From Dromaius novaehollandiae (taxonomy: Eukaryota; Chordata; Aves; Casuariiformes; Dromaiidae): 64,000 bases of DNA. The stretch's first letter is position 1. Each line of letters opens with the position of its first letter. Both the position numbers and the translations under genes were made by a program. Below the pieces are notes generated by a model. The model did no database searches, had not been told where the DNA came from, and was given only the letters and a program-made list of their open reading frames with translations. Positions 1 to 12,500 of the stretch are shown one piece after another. The stretch is from contig NC_088102.1 in NCBI RefSeq assembly GCF_036370855.1, positions 66,411,601-66,475,600 of the forward strand, read 5' to 3'.

Positions 1-3000
1 TAAACTGACTTCAGAGGAATGTTGTGACTTAGACCACAAAGATTTGACCCAATTGCTGTGACCTGACACAGTTGCAATCTAGTACAGCCAGAAGTTTCGA
101 AGCAATAGCCCTTGAAACCATTAAAGAGACTTACATGAAAGCTGGAACCAAGCAGAATAAGACAAGATTAAACCCAAGAGAAAGGCACTCCAAAAAAAAG
201 TAGTTACATTACATAGTTTGTTAATACATGCTTAATACCACTTTGCTTGGTAAAGAACATTGGGTGAGATGTCTGTTTGCTTTTTAAAAACAGACATCTT
301 AACAATTCAGAGGGAAAATTGACTATATCCTTTTCTGAGTATATGTTCAAATGGTAGGGACAGAATGCAGTCTGCATGTTGATTGATCAATATGTAGTGA
401 AGTGCAAAGTAGCGAGGGGAAACATGGCACTGAACACAGGTACTCTGCTCTGTGATTCTGATCATAACAGTGGAGGGGTTACATTGCAGTAGCCAAGACC
501 AGTATAGAGAGATAAGCAGGCATTTAATGTGGTTAGCCTTTGTTCTTAAGAACCACATCTGCAAATCCTACGCAGCAGTTCTTCCTGGTGACTTTGCAAC
601 ATTTGTAATCTAAGGAACTGGCTTTTTTGTTGCTTTTTTTTTTCTTCTCAATTAATGTATAAACAACCTTTAAAATCATCCTCTCCACCCCCTTAAATAT
701 GAAAGCAACATTCCTTGCTCCATGAGCTATGTTTGGTGAAACATTGCACCAACATGGAACAATTACACCTGTACATTACTGCAGTCATACTAAAAGGCAC
801 AATAGTTATCCCTTGGAAATCAAACAAGTACAAAGAGAAAACAAGTAAAACTATCAAAGCATCAATTCTCACTGAAAAAAAAAAAAATTGGCATTGCATG
901 TTGGCTTTGTCTCTAAAGGCTCCTGAAAGCTGCATGCAGAAACTTAGGAAATATCACTCCATAATAGTCCAACGTCTCATCTGGTTTAGTTTCTCAGCTC
1001 CATAAAGGGATATACTAGATTCTTGCATGAATACCATTCAGAATCCTGCATAATTTCTAGACTTATGTTTTGCCACTCTGTCAGTAACACTTTTCTACCT
1101 CTCTTGATGCTGGATGCCTTTCTGGCTCAGAATATGAATACAAGAACAGCTGTACAAGCTTATATCAAATTCCATCTAGCTCTGTATCCCATCACAGACA
1201 GTGGCCTGCAGTGGATGCTGAAGGAGGGGTATAAGAACAGAACAGAAAAATGAAGTAATATTTTCCCCAAATACACAGTTGCTAGTGTCATGATTCAGAA
1301 ACTGCTTGATAAAAAAGATACCCTGCCCTGTGCAGTGCCAGTTTCCTGCTGCCTTCCTCACTTGCTAGTCTTACAAGACTATGAACAAAAATAGATAAGA
1401 TACAGAAGCTTTATCTCCTTTACTATTGCCCATTACCCTCCAGAACCAGAACTGCTAAACTAAAAATCAAATTACTTGCTATTTCTGGAAAAATAAATTA
1501 TCCAAATGCAGAAAGATTCTTTATAAAGCTCAGTAGCTCAGTGTCTTTTTTCCAGAAGAGAAATCCTGGATAACTACATGCTCAAATTTTGTAAGTGAGG
1601 ATCTAGAACTAGACTTAAAATTAACCACTTGGGTCCTACCCAAGCCAAACTAACTGTCAGATTACTTTGTAAATTGCTATCTATTACAAGTTCATTGCCT
1701 GTAGTACCTAGGACAGTAATGAATGGACTAAATGTACCCTATGAATTCAGTCTTGGATACTTTTTTTCTGCACAAAATCCTTTGTCCTGGTAGTGAATTC
1801 CAGGAAATTATTTCGGTACTTTAGAATAGACAAAATCTGTTTTTAACACTATGTATTAACTGTTTTTTTTTTTTTCTAAAATATCATCCTCCAGGGTATT
1901 AGGAGATAGAGCTTCATCTCCAGTGGCAAAGTAGACTGAAAAAAGGTAGGCTTTGTTATGACTGCCATTACTGATAATCTGAAAGAGGATCTTCAAGGTA
2001 AGACTCTTACCTGGACAAGTCTGGCATTCCATTATTCAGAATAAACACTTAATTCTCTCCAGAAATGACCAGTGTGGAGGCAGGAGAAAGAATGAGAACT
2101 GTATCTTCAAAGCAGTGATCTGTGACAGAAGGGGGAAAGGGGAGAAGATGTGAAATAGCTGTATGGGAAACTGAAATCATGAAAACCTGAGAAAAGGGCA
2201 ACTCCAAACAGTATTTGTATGGAAGGAGGAAAAAAAAAAAAAGAAAAGGAAAAAAGAGAAAAATATGCATAGACAGCAGTGGTGAACCAGCCAGGGAAGG
2301 GACGCCGTGGTGACTTGCCAGCCCGAGGAAACAACTTGAAGGCTTGCTCCCTCTGCTGGATCATCATAGTAGACCCACAAAATACTGTTTTGACCCACTT
2401 TTAAATCCACAACATTCTGTTCAACTAGGAAATAAAGACTTTATGAACACAGTCTCATTAGAGCAGGCTTACTAGTGCTGGTTTACTATCATATGGATTT
2501 TTAAGGACACACTGAATATGCAAATGAAGGCATAAAACAGAGGGAAGGAGTTATTTCTTTGCTTTTGTTTTGTAAAGAAGCAAATTAAGACATACGAGTT
2601 GAAACCTGGTTTTTTTCAAACTATAATTAGATCAGTTGAGTCAAACTGGGGTGGAGAGAGAGCAAGCAAACTTTGTCAGTGTCTCATGTAATGCGGTAGA
2701 CAGACTCTTGTTTTATGACTCTCTTACTCTAGGAGGATGGATTACTTGCCATCTCAAACTTCATATAGCCACACATAGTGGAAACCATGGGCCTTTTTGA
2801 ACTGTAGGTTGTTGTCAAGTACAGCCTGGTCTAAAATACTTTGGCTAATGAGTAAGTAGCCTGTTCCTACAGCAAACAGAATAAACACATCTCCTAACTC
2901 ATCTTCAGGCAAGTACAATGTCATCAATTAGTTATTCAGCACTCACGTTGGATAATAGAAGTCATAGTAGCATGATGGATAACGACATCAAGAAACTGTT

Positions 3001-3416
3001 ACTCAGACATTCACTGACACCACTCTACTCTTGCTTGCAATAGTTTGTGGCTGAGGCACCTCTTTCTCTCTTGTAGAATTAGGGTTCACTTCCTGGCTCT
3101 GAGATAACCCATATGACTTTGGACAGATTACAGGATCTTGCACCTGGTGACTCAGTTTTCTTTCTTCTAAATGAGAGGTCAAGATGCCTTGCTCCTTCAT
3201 GTCCTTATATAGCTTCAGTTATAGAACCTAATCCTGTATAATACACCCAACGCTTGGTACAGAGGTCTTCAATTTTAGCTAAGGCTTATAAGCATAATAG
3301 TAAAAAAGTAAAAATATTTGACTAAAAACTCAACTAGATGTAAATTCCTGGATTTTGTGGGCTCTCCAGTTTAAGCAAGAATATTTGAATTCTCATTTTC
3401 CAGTTTTCCATTTCAG
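1..3416. other. Upstream flank of TRPM5, no gene recognised
   Basis: AT-rich sequence with only short, chance-like open frames on both strands. It contains one fossil SINE (listed separately) and several homopolymer runs. By synteny with the human locus this is where the intergenic space towards KCNQ1 would begin, but no KCNQ1 exon is visible. TATA-like strings near 3204 and 3234 could belong to a TRPM5 promoter, but nothing else supports them. A pyrimidine-rich stretch ending in CAG at 3414-3416 looks like a splice acceptor, so a further non-coding 5' exon may lie here. Confidence 0.6.
3082..3180 (+). repeat. Fossil MIR-like tRNA-derived SINE
   Basis: The stretch follows the MIR/CORE-SINE layout: a B-box-like GGTTCACTTCCTGGCTCTG, then ATGACTTTGGACAGATTAC, then GACTCAGTTTTCTTTCTTC and an AATGA tail. 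These parallel the family's conserved GGTTC, TGTGACCTTGGGCAAGT and CTCAGTTTCCTCATCTGTAAAATG blocks. It is heavily diverged, so the exact subfamily is not assignable by eye. Confidence 0.65.
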
Positions 3417-3453
3417 TGAACCCTGGTCTACTAGTGATCACCCTACAAACAAA

Positions 3454-3570
3454 ATGGAGGAAACAGAAGCCAAGCACTGCAGTAGTGAGAAAGAAGAAAC
3501 TTTCAAAAGAGAAGTGCCATACTGTGTAGGAGAAATCGACTTCACAGCTTCTGGGAAGAAACGTGGAAAG
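3454..3570 (+). CDS. TRPM5: TRPM5 coding exon 1 (residues 1-39)
   Basis: It starts MEETEAKH and ends GKKRGK at a GTACAG donor, phase 0. [14 protein letters not shown] aligns with the human GDIDFTGVSRKRGK. The frame is open further upstream to 3355, but that part crosses the acceptor-like CAG at 3414-3416 and does not resemble TRPM5. Intron 1 (3571-4727) holds a 15-G run and nothing else recognised. Confidence 0.9.
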
Positions 3571-6500
3571 GTACAGCATTGAGGAGTTTGTAGCCCTTTA
3601 ACACTATTGCTGTTGTTCAGCTGTGACTTGCTTAGCATTAAATACAGAGATTATTATAATAGTCAGGATCAGTATGCCACAGTGCAAAGCACCACATTGT
3701 ACTCAAATAGGGACCATACCTTCATGAATATCAATGTAATTTTAAATAAGGGCTATTAAACAGGAATCAATCATTTGACTGACACAGACCTGCTACAAGT
3801 ACAGCTGATCACACTTTTTACCTTTAAAAAAAATTCCCAGCTTCCTTCATTTTGCATCATTTCCCTGCTTTAACTACTTACTGCCAAGTAATTAAGCACT
3901 ATGGATTTCAACTTTTTAAACATACTTTTGAGCTATTTCAAGACTCTCCTTAAAGCTCTCTCTCTGTTCTGCTAGTATGCAAAGAGGTCTGTGGACAGCC
4001 CCAGCTCCTCACTAGTACCTTGTTTGTATATGTTTGTCCTAGAGCAGAAGGAATTCCTAGGATCAGAAATCTGCCTTAAGATTTGTTTTCATCATACAGC
4101 CTCCAAAGCACAAAGCCAAAAACATACAGAACACGAAGTATAACATACAATTCATGTAACGTACAATAAGCATCAGAAAGATCACAGCAGAAGGCTTTGA
4201 GGCTGCCTACTGATGGTCCAGTAATCAAAAATTTAAGCATTTATTTTAGCTATAGAGTTATTATTTGGAAAAATGGAAACCCAGCCCAATGGGGGGGGGG
4301 GGGGGAGTGCAAAATAGGAAGATGAGGACACGTGAAGGAGGCATGAAATCAGACAAATATTTTAGCTAGTGCAGAAACAAGAAATGCCTGGAGAGATTTA
4401 CTGGCTTCACTAGACTGCCATGGAACTGAAAGCAGTTCAGGAGGAGTAGCAGCATTGATTCTCTGTGTTAAAGATTGATATATTGCTCTTGCTTTTAACC
4501 AGTGCAACTGACTTGATGGCAATTTTACAGAAGCGTGCTAAATTCATGTTGATATTTAGTTCTCTATCAGGTCTTGCTCAAAGAAATTTTTCTCAAATTA
4601 TCAAGGAATACAAATAAGCATTTAATTGTTATGATTATAAATTTGTCTTTGTATTCACCATGAACAACATCTCTACCCCATCCTACCATATACTGTTATT
4701 CAGTACTTTTTGTTTTGTTTATTGAAGTTTATTAAGGTCCCGTGTACCATTCATCCTGGCATTATATTCGAAGTTATGCTCAACAAATGGAAGTTGCCTG
4801 CTCCCAATTTGGTTGTCTCTTTAGTAGGGGAAGAAGAAAATTTCCAGATGAAACCTTGGCTACGGGACACCTTAAAAAAAGGACTTATAAAGGCAGCTCA
4901 AAGCACAGGTTAGTGCTGTAGGCATTAAAGAAGGAATATATATACCTGCTGGATTCTCACCTAGCATCCAATGATCTTTTAATGTCAGTGGGACTACTCA
5001 CATGCTTATTTTAGAAGTTCAAGGCTTTGCTGAATGTAGTCTACAAGCTGCATTTAAATAGCTTTGAAAATGAAATTTATTGTATTACAAATAGCAAAAA
5101 TAAGTTCTTTCTAACCAAATTACTCTAGACAATCATTCCTGAAGTGTAGAATCACTTGAGGTTATACCCTCAACAATGTCACTGGAAATATGGCATGACA
5201 TGGGACCAAGTATTTTGTCCCTGTTTGATGCCACAGAAAAAGAATTCTTCAGAGAGCTTAGCAATTTGACTTCAACAAGAATGAATTTAGGTCAAAACAA
5301 GAATTCTCGTTTTCCTCATTCTCACTTTTTAGCTAACAGTCAAAATAATTTGTTACAATTGTTTTTAAGATTTTTTACTGTAAATCTAAAAGTTGAACCA
5401 TATCCTGAACAGACAGTTAGCAAAACAGACTCTGTAGACTAACGTTTAAACAAAAGACCTTGTTAATGTTTAACACAAATGTCTAACATATAGCAGAAAA
5501 TAAATCAGTTCACTTTCTGAAAATATCTGCACAATGAAGTCAAAATATCTGTGAGCATTTCACAGGAAGCTCCTGTTTTAACTTCACTGGTTCAGACAAG
5601 ATTGTAACAGTTTTGATTTTTGTAATGAAAAAGCCAAGTACCAAAGCTCTTTCTGGTGCTTTTGTACCATACAGTTATATTTTTTTTTTTTATCTCCGGC
5701 TGCCTTCAGTACTTACGACTTGGGAGTATCAAGATCTCCAGTTGCTTTGCTACACATTTGACAAAGTTTGGTTGGCTATTTAGCTGTGGTTTTCCAAATT
5801 GTTTGCTATCATAACTTTACTGCAGTAAATCCTGCTCTCCTGAGGCATTCACTCTCCAACACATGAGAACACGAGGGAGAGAGACGAGACTAGAGAGGTT
5901 ATGCCCAGGCTCTTCCACTACCCAGGTGGTCCCAGCATTGCAGTTATTTCTCTCTGTGTAGTCCTTGTTCAGGCCAACAACTGCCTCCTCCCCATCCCTC
6001 TCCTCTTCCTCATGCAACAATGAGATCTGTTTGGTGTAGTGATGTTTCTGCTCATATTTGGACAGTAGGTGGCTCTGGGCTGAAATCAGCATTCTCGGTG
6101 GACATATGGACATTAGAGCAAAGACAACAATGTTGTATCACATGATATATGAAGCATCTTGCTTGGGCATATCATTTCCCATCACTTTCCTTATTGAAAT
6201 TTTACATATTGTATATACATTTTAATTATAGAAGTTACAGTCTATCAAGATGTGTCTTCAGTATATCTGACTATTCCAACAAAACTTTAATCCGGTACTG
6301 CAAGTGATGTTAATTGACACACACACACAAGTTCAGTTAAAAAGAAATTTTCTAACCACTTTTAAAAAAAATTATTTCAGGTGCCTGGATTTTTACCAGT
6401 GCTTTACGTGTTGGAATAACGAGGTACTTAGGGCAAGCAGTCCGAGATCATGCACTGGCTAGTACTTCATCCAAAGTAAGAGTGATTGCAATTGGAATAA

Positions 6501-9500
6501 CTTCCCTGAGAAAAATTCAGCACAGAGAAATTCTGGACAACATAAAGGTATTTTTTGCTCATTATACTTACGGAACAGGATTGTTCAGAAGTCAGCTGCA
6601 CATTTAAAAAAAACCAGAAGTGGTAGGCAGCAAAATATTGAGCCATATTAAAGCAAAAGTGAGTTTTGATATAAGTTTTGGGGGAAGATAAAAAGCAAGA
6701 AGAATTGTTAGACCCTGAAGATTTTGTGCCTTATGCACTCAGTATAATCTCCCTTTACAGCAATTCTGCAAATATCCAGCAGGTGATGGTATTAGACATC
6801 AGATCAGTGGCCAAAAGAAAAGTGAACTTAAGGAAAACGGTATTTATACATCATAGGATACCATGAATACCCAACCCCTCCCCCCCAGTCCACTAATTGC
6901 AGGATCTCAAGCTATTTCACAAATACTGTAAAAAGTGTATTTCCTAGTGTGGAACATGAGCCATAAATTTTTCAAGACCAAGTTTTCCAAGGTAGTCACT
7001 GGATTGGTGTCTAGTGTGCAAAAACTGCTTGACACACTGGGCAAGAAGGGCTAACCGTACAGGATTTCATCTAGTAACTGCAAGCTCTAGGAACTTCATG
7101 ACTCAGGTGAAAGCAATCAAGGTCTGCACAAAGAACAAAAACAAAAACAAAAAATCTACCCAACAAAACAGTTGTTGAAAACACTGAGACATGTTGATGC
7201 TGAATTGGCCTGGAGATGGAGAAAAGAATTGTCCTGGACAGTATTGTCACTGGATATACTGTCTGTCATAAGCAGAATATAACAACAATAAAACAGGTCT
7301 GTAATCATAACAAACAACAGTTTCTCTGTCCTGTTTTACTTTCATGGAGAAGCTGGGGCAGAGATGACAACCACAAGTCTTTGAACTTGCACCTAGTTCT
7401 TCTCTCAGGCTGGAAAATATCAGCTAATTAGCTGGGAGACTGCCAGACTGCTTCAGCATTTTATTGTCATTGTGCTTCCCCTTTTACCACTCCTTTTGCT
7501 GAGGATGGCTACCTGTATGTTCTGCCAGATGGGACTCTAACTGGAAAACTTAACCTATTTGTGCATCTAAACTGGTCCAAAAGGACCTCAGAGGAAAGAA
7601 ATTGTTCAGAGCATTTGGAAATTTTGTTCAGGGAAGTTGCTTTAGCAAATGTAAAGCAACTGTTTTCACCTCTCTCCCGGTTCAAGTGATCAAAATTCAT
7701 CTGCATCTTTCCCCTACAGTAACTACAAAACAAGTGCACTGTTCTTTTATTACATCAAATTTACACTGCTCCCTCTTCACTAAAGCCTGAACTTTTGTCA
7801 AGGAATATTTCGTGTAGAGCATTCCTGACCCTATGGCTTCTGGCACTGCTTCCACCCAAAAGCATTCTGGATTTTAGTCAGTAACTTTAAGACAAAGGAA
7901 CTACAGACAGTGATGTTGGTCTAAACCCAATTTTCTTTATACTTGGCACTAACACAAGTAGCTTATTGTATAAAATGAAGTTAACAATCCACACTAACAA
8001 GGAGCAAAACAAACCCTGAAATCAGTGGATCCCTCCATCTCTTCTGTATTAATGACACACTTTAAACATCCTTGAAAGATCACTTCCACATCTTCAGTGG
8101 ATAAATAGGAAAATCCCTCAGAACCTTTTTTCATTGGTTGCTGAGGCTCAGGGTCCTAATCAAAGGCCAGACCACCGGCTAGTAGGAGTATGGTTACAAT
8201 GCAGCAAAAGATACACCAGCCCTCTGCCAAAGCAAAATTTGTCAAGTTACTTTTCCTGGTAAATGAGAGACAGGGTGAGGAAAAGAGGTGAAAGGAATTT
8301 GAGGTACTAGCTGTTTGTAAAGCACATGCAAATTTATTGCTTTTTTCCTGCAATAGCCTCTGAGGTTCCTACTCTTTCCAGAGCTGCTGACAGGGCAAAA
8401 AGACAGAGGGCAAGCCTGATTTTGGCCTTTTTCACCTTGCTTGAAGGATATTTCTCTTCTCCAGTTTGATTGTATGCAGCTTCATTTCAGAAAGCCAGCT
8501 AGAAGCGTGGTCTGCAGTGTGCTCAGCCCTTCTACAAGCAGCAAAAAAGGCGCTTGTCCTCTGAGTTACTTCATGTTTTCTTGCATTAGTAGTGTCACAA
8601 ATGAGCTCCTGGTGACACATTCAATGTCTCCCTAACATCAGCCTTAGCCTTGGCTGTGGAGAAGAACCTGGACAGTCCCTGGGTTGAATTTCCTCCAGGA
8701 TTCCCCTGGGCACCTGCTCTTCCTAGTGGACGCTGGCAAAAACTGAGATTCAGAAAGGCTCCATATAGGATCTGGATCTTAAAAGACAGAATGTACCTCT
8801 CTCTGCCCTCCCTTAATCACAATTAAGTTATTTGCATAGTTACATTGCTATGTGTAGCACAGCTTTAACATCAGTCTTTATACAAAGAGTTAGTGGGAGG
8901 AATAATACTATCTACAGGCACAATAGCCAAGCTGACAGCCCAAGTTTTCCTTATCAACTCAAAGGCTGCAGGGATTGGGAAAGTGGCATGATGAAGGGAA
9001 ATACAGATTTTAAACTATTGCTTTGATCCAGCTTGCTTTACAACAGAACAGTGATTATGGGGAGGAAAAAGAAGAATCAGCAGCCATAGCCTGGCTTGCA
9101 ACTAGCAATGATATACCAAAATAGACATGCAGCAGCGGGAAGGAAAGTTTTATTAAGGAATTGAGGGGAGCTTGAAAAAGAGCATGCATGGAAGTCCATA
9201 TTAAGCACAATCCTTAAAACAAAAGACTAGAAGTGGGGTTCTGTTTTACCCAGACAATGGTTTTATACAAAAATTTATGAATAATTTCAAGACAAAACCC
9301 CTCTGTAAAATTAAAGAGGTTGTACTTTCTAAAACCTACCTGTTACTCAGTCTTTTGGAATTCAACTTCCAAATTGAGAATAACCATTAGAGCTCATATA
9401 ACCTTGCCAACTAAATAAAGCTGCATTTAAATCAATATGGACATACAGTAGCCTAACTTATCTACTGGTCTAAACATAACCAAAATGCTACTGAAATCAA

Positions 9501-12500
9501 TAGGTTTGCCCCCATTTGTACCAGCAGAGACTTTACCCGTCAGACATTCAGATTTTGTTCACAATGATCAGGTTTTGTGGTCCCTTTCCTTTTGTCCAAC
9601 AAACAATTTGAATACCTCTGAATGAATTCCTAAGTTCCAGAGATGTTTGGTGTCAGTGTATTTTGCAGAACCCTGAAGGGAGTCTTCAAGGACTTCAGCT
9701 TTCAGACCTGCTGACACCTTTCACAAGAAATACGTTCTTCTTCTCCCCCCTTTTCAAAGAGTCTATTTAAGTATCTGAAAGGTTGTATTCTATGTCATGG
9801 CATAAAAAACACTGAAAATGGAGATGAACCACATACAAAAATATGGAATGTGTTTTGCAGAAAACACTAACATCTCTCCTCCTCTCTCTAGGATGAAAGT
9901 CCTGTACAGTACCAATCAGACGATAACATCCAAGGCCCGTTGTATTCGCTGGACCACAATCATTCCCATTTTATTTTGGTAGATCACATAACACCAGGTG
10001 AGCCAGATGGAACCACTAAACTACGCCTCACTTTGGAAAAGCATATTTCAGAACAGCGTACTGGGTATGGTGGTAAGTAGGCTCAATATAAGCATGTTAA
10101 CTTGAACAGTGATATTACAGAAATACCTGTGGGTCCCAGCTTTTTGTGGGTCCTGATCTTAGCAAAAGTAAGTACAATTCTCAGTTTACCATCTACTTAG
10201 GCAAAAATCAAGTAAATGTGCTTGTCACTGTGTAAGAGGTGGAACTAAAGTGACTTCTCAAGTTGAGAAAGCTATTTGAACCAAAAATCCTACTGTGTCT
10301 TGCATTTCCTTAAGCATAGCTCAAAGCTGACCTTCCGAGCATAGTTCTGATTGCCTTAAAACACAGCAAAAAACCCCACAGCTTTAAGTGCCCTAACTAG
10401 TGGCTCTAAGAGAGGAATATCCTCTGTTGTATACTTTCATTCCCTCTTGCACGCGGAGTCTTGAATTGTTCCCACACTGGTAGAAAGGATTTGTTCCAAA
10501 GTCTTCTGAAGTATTTAAAGCCAGATTTATTTCAAGATAAAGTCTCATCCTCAATAAACAATATAGCATCTAATGGCCATCTAAATCTATGTGAGCTTTA
10601 TTTATAATGAAAATCGAGTGTTGCACAGGCCTCCTACTGCTATCTGTGGAAACAATTCAGCTGTAGTGCTAATGCAATTACTTTTACCTTCCCTTTGCTT
10701 CTGTAATACCTGCAGTGCTATCACAGCTAAAGCAGAGAGAGAAGTCACTTATTAACACTCTCATGCATCAGTGGAGTATTCAGTTTTGTAGCCCTTGCTG
10801 TGGCTGCACAGATGTACCTGGGAGCCTGAATACACCCAAAGAATGCTTTTTACTGGTGACTCAGGTAGGAAAGACCACAGCTGAACTGTAATAGTAGGCT
10901 GAGGTTGCAGTGCTGACAGTTAGAAGATAGCCTCTTTCTGCTTACAAACCAAACCTGATTAAAAGAAACCAAGGGGACAATTTTCCATCGAAAAACACTG
11001 ATTCATCTGACATTGAAACAAATGCCAATTCATTTAAACAAAGCTAATGTCCTTCATTCAAATCAATTTTTGTTCAAGTTGAACAAAGCTATTCAACCTT
11101 ACTGAAGTAAAGCACTTTGATAAGGTCATGCAGAATTTCCGTATAAAAAAAAGAAATACCTAGAAGTCATTCAGATGACATTTTCAATATTCTTTGCAAC
11201 TAGGGGCTTCCCCCCATAAAGTCAGAATTTCCTGCAACAACAACAACAACAAACAGGCTAAACTTCATCTGATTCTAGGTAAATGAAGAAGATTTGAAAC
11301 CATAAATGTGTATCCTTAGGATCCCATAGTCATAGAGGTCACTCTTCAAACTAGAACATGACCTTCAAGAAGTATGGCAGTGCTATGCCATTCACCGAAA
11401 ACAAATTAAGTTATTTACCAATCATCTCCAGGCTACAGCTCAGTTCTGCCTTATATCTGTAGCTATCCCCCTGCAGATCCAAAAAGTAGTAATAGGTGAC
11501 CCGTACGCTGCTTTTGGAGACCTACAAAGGGAAATGTGAAAAAAAACTAATTGAACAAAATACCTTTTATCTTCCAACTATAAGAGGCATTCATCTCATG
11601 CTGCTACTATTTTGATGGAGCTTTTTAGGCCATGTATAGTTCACATTTGGAATACAGAGTTCAGCTTTTACAGTATAAACCATCTAGGAATAAGGCAACC
11701 TCTGTGGAAAGATGGCTAAAAGCAGGGATGCTTACGTCATTCTTTCCCCTGCTGCCCTGATGGAAGTAAAATACGTATTTCACAAGCATTTCTTTCAAAT
11801 GTAGAACTACTGAAAAATGTAAGATTGTGTTATTAATAATCATTTCATTAGGCTGCACTGAATCACATTTTAGGCTGAATAAGCAGAGTGATAAAGAGTA
11901 TATGGTTCCTACCAACTCACATCTTGGTCATCTCTCCCTAACTGGTCTCTACACAGCCAGGCTCCTGGTATTTTCAAAACCTTCTTTTATCAACCTTTTC
12001 TCCTGAATTCCACTATACCTTCCTGCACATGCTAGGTACATTTGTAAAATGGAAGGGGAGGGCAGGGAGCACACCCGAACACCTGGGCCATATTGGAAGC
12101 TTGTCACTTCTAACTGCATCTGAATATAAATAATGCCAGCTGTCCCTCTAAAAACACAGCAGTCTTGTCTTGCATTTGCATCCTAGTTACTTGTTGGGAG
12201 GTTTTTCTTTTTTTTTTTTAAGTTACCCCATTTCTCCCCTATCTGATCACCTTCTGATAAATGAATACCTTAAATGCAATGTTGCTATGATATACAGAAG
12301 TGCTACTATCCATATTTTGCAGGTGAGGTGTTCTGAGGTGAGAAGATGCTTGCCAAAATATCACAGAGGACATGTGGCAAAGGTGCCTTGGTCCTGAACT
12401 TGAGAATAAGACTTATCTGCTAGGTTATAGTGTTATTCTCTTACTTTGCCACCTGTTTTCAAGGACACAGCAGAAACACAATAGTTTTGTGAAAGTTGTT

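Noticed and set aside
3355-3453. Upstream extension of TRPM5 exon 1 to an earlier ATG
   Set aside because: The extra 33 residues cross an acceptor-like CAG and have no counterpart in TRPM5 of other vertebrates as I know them.
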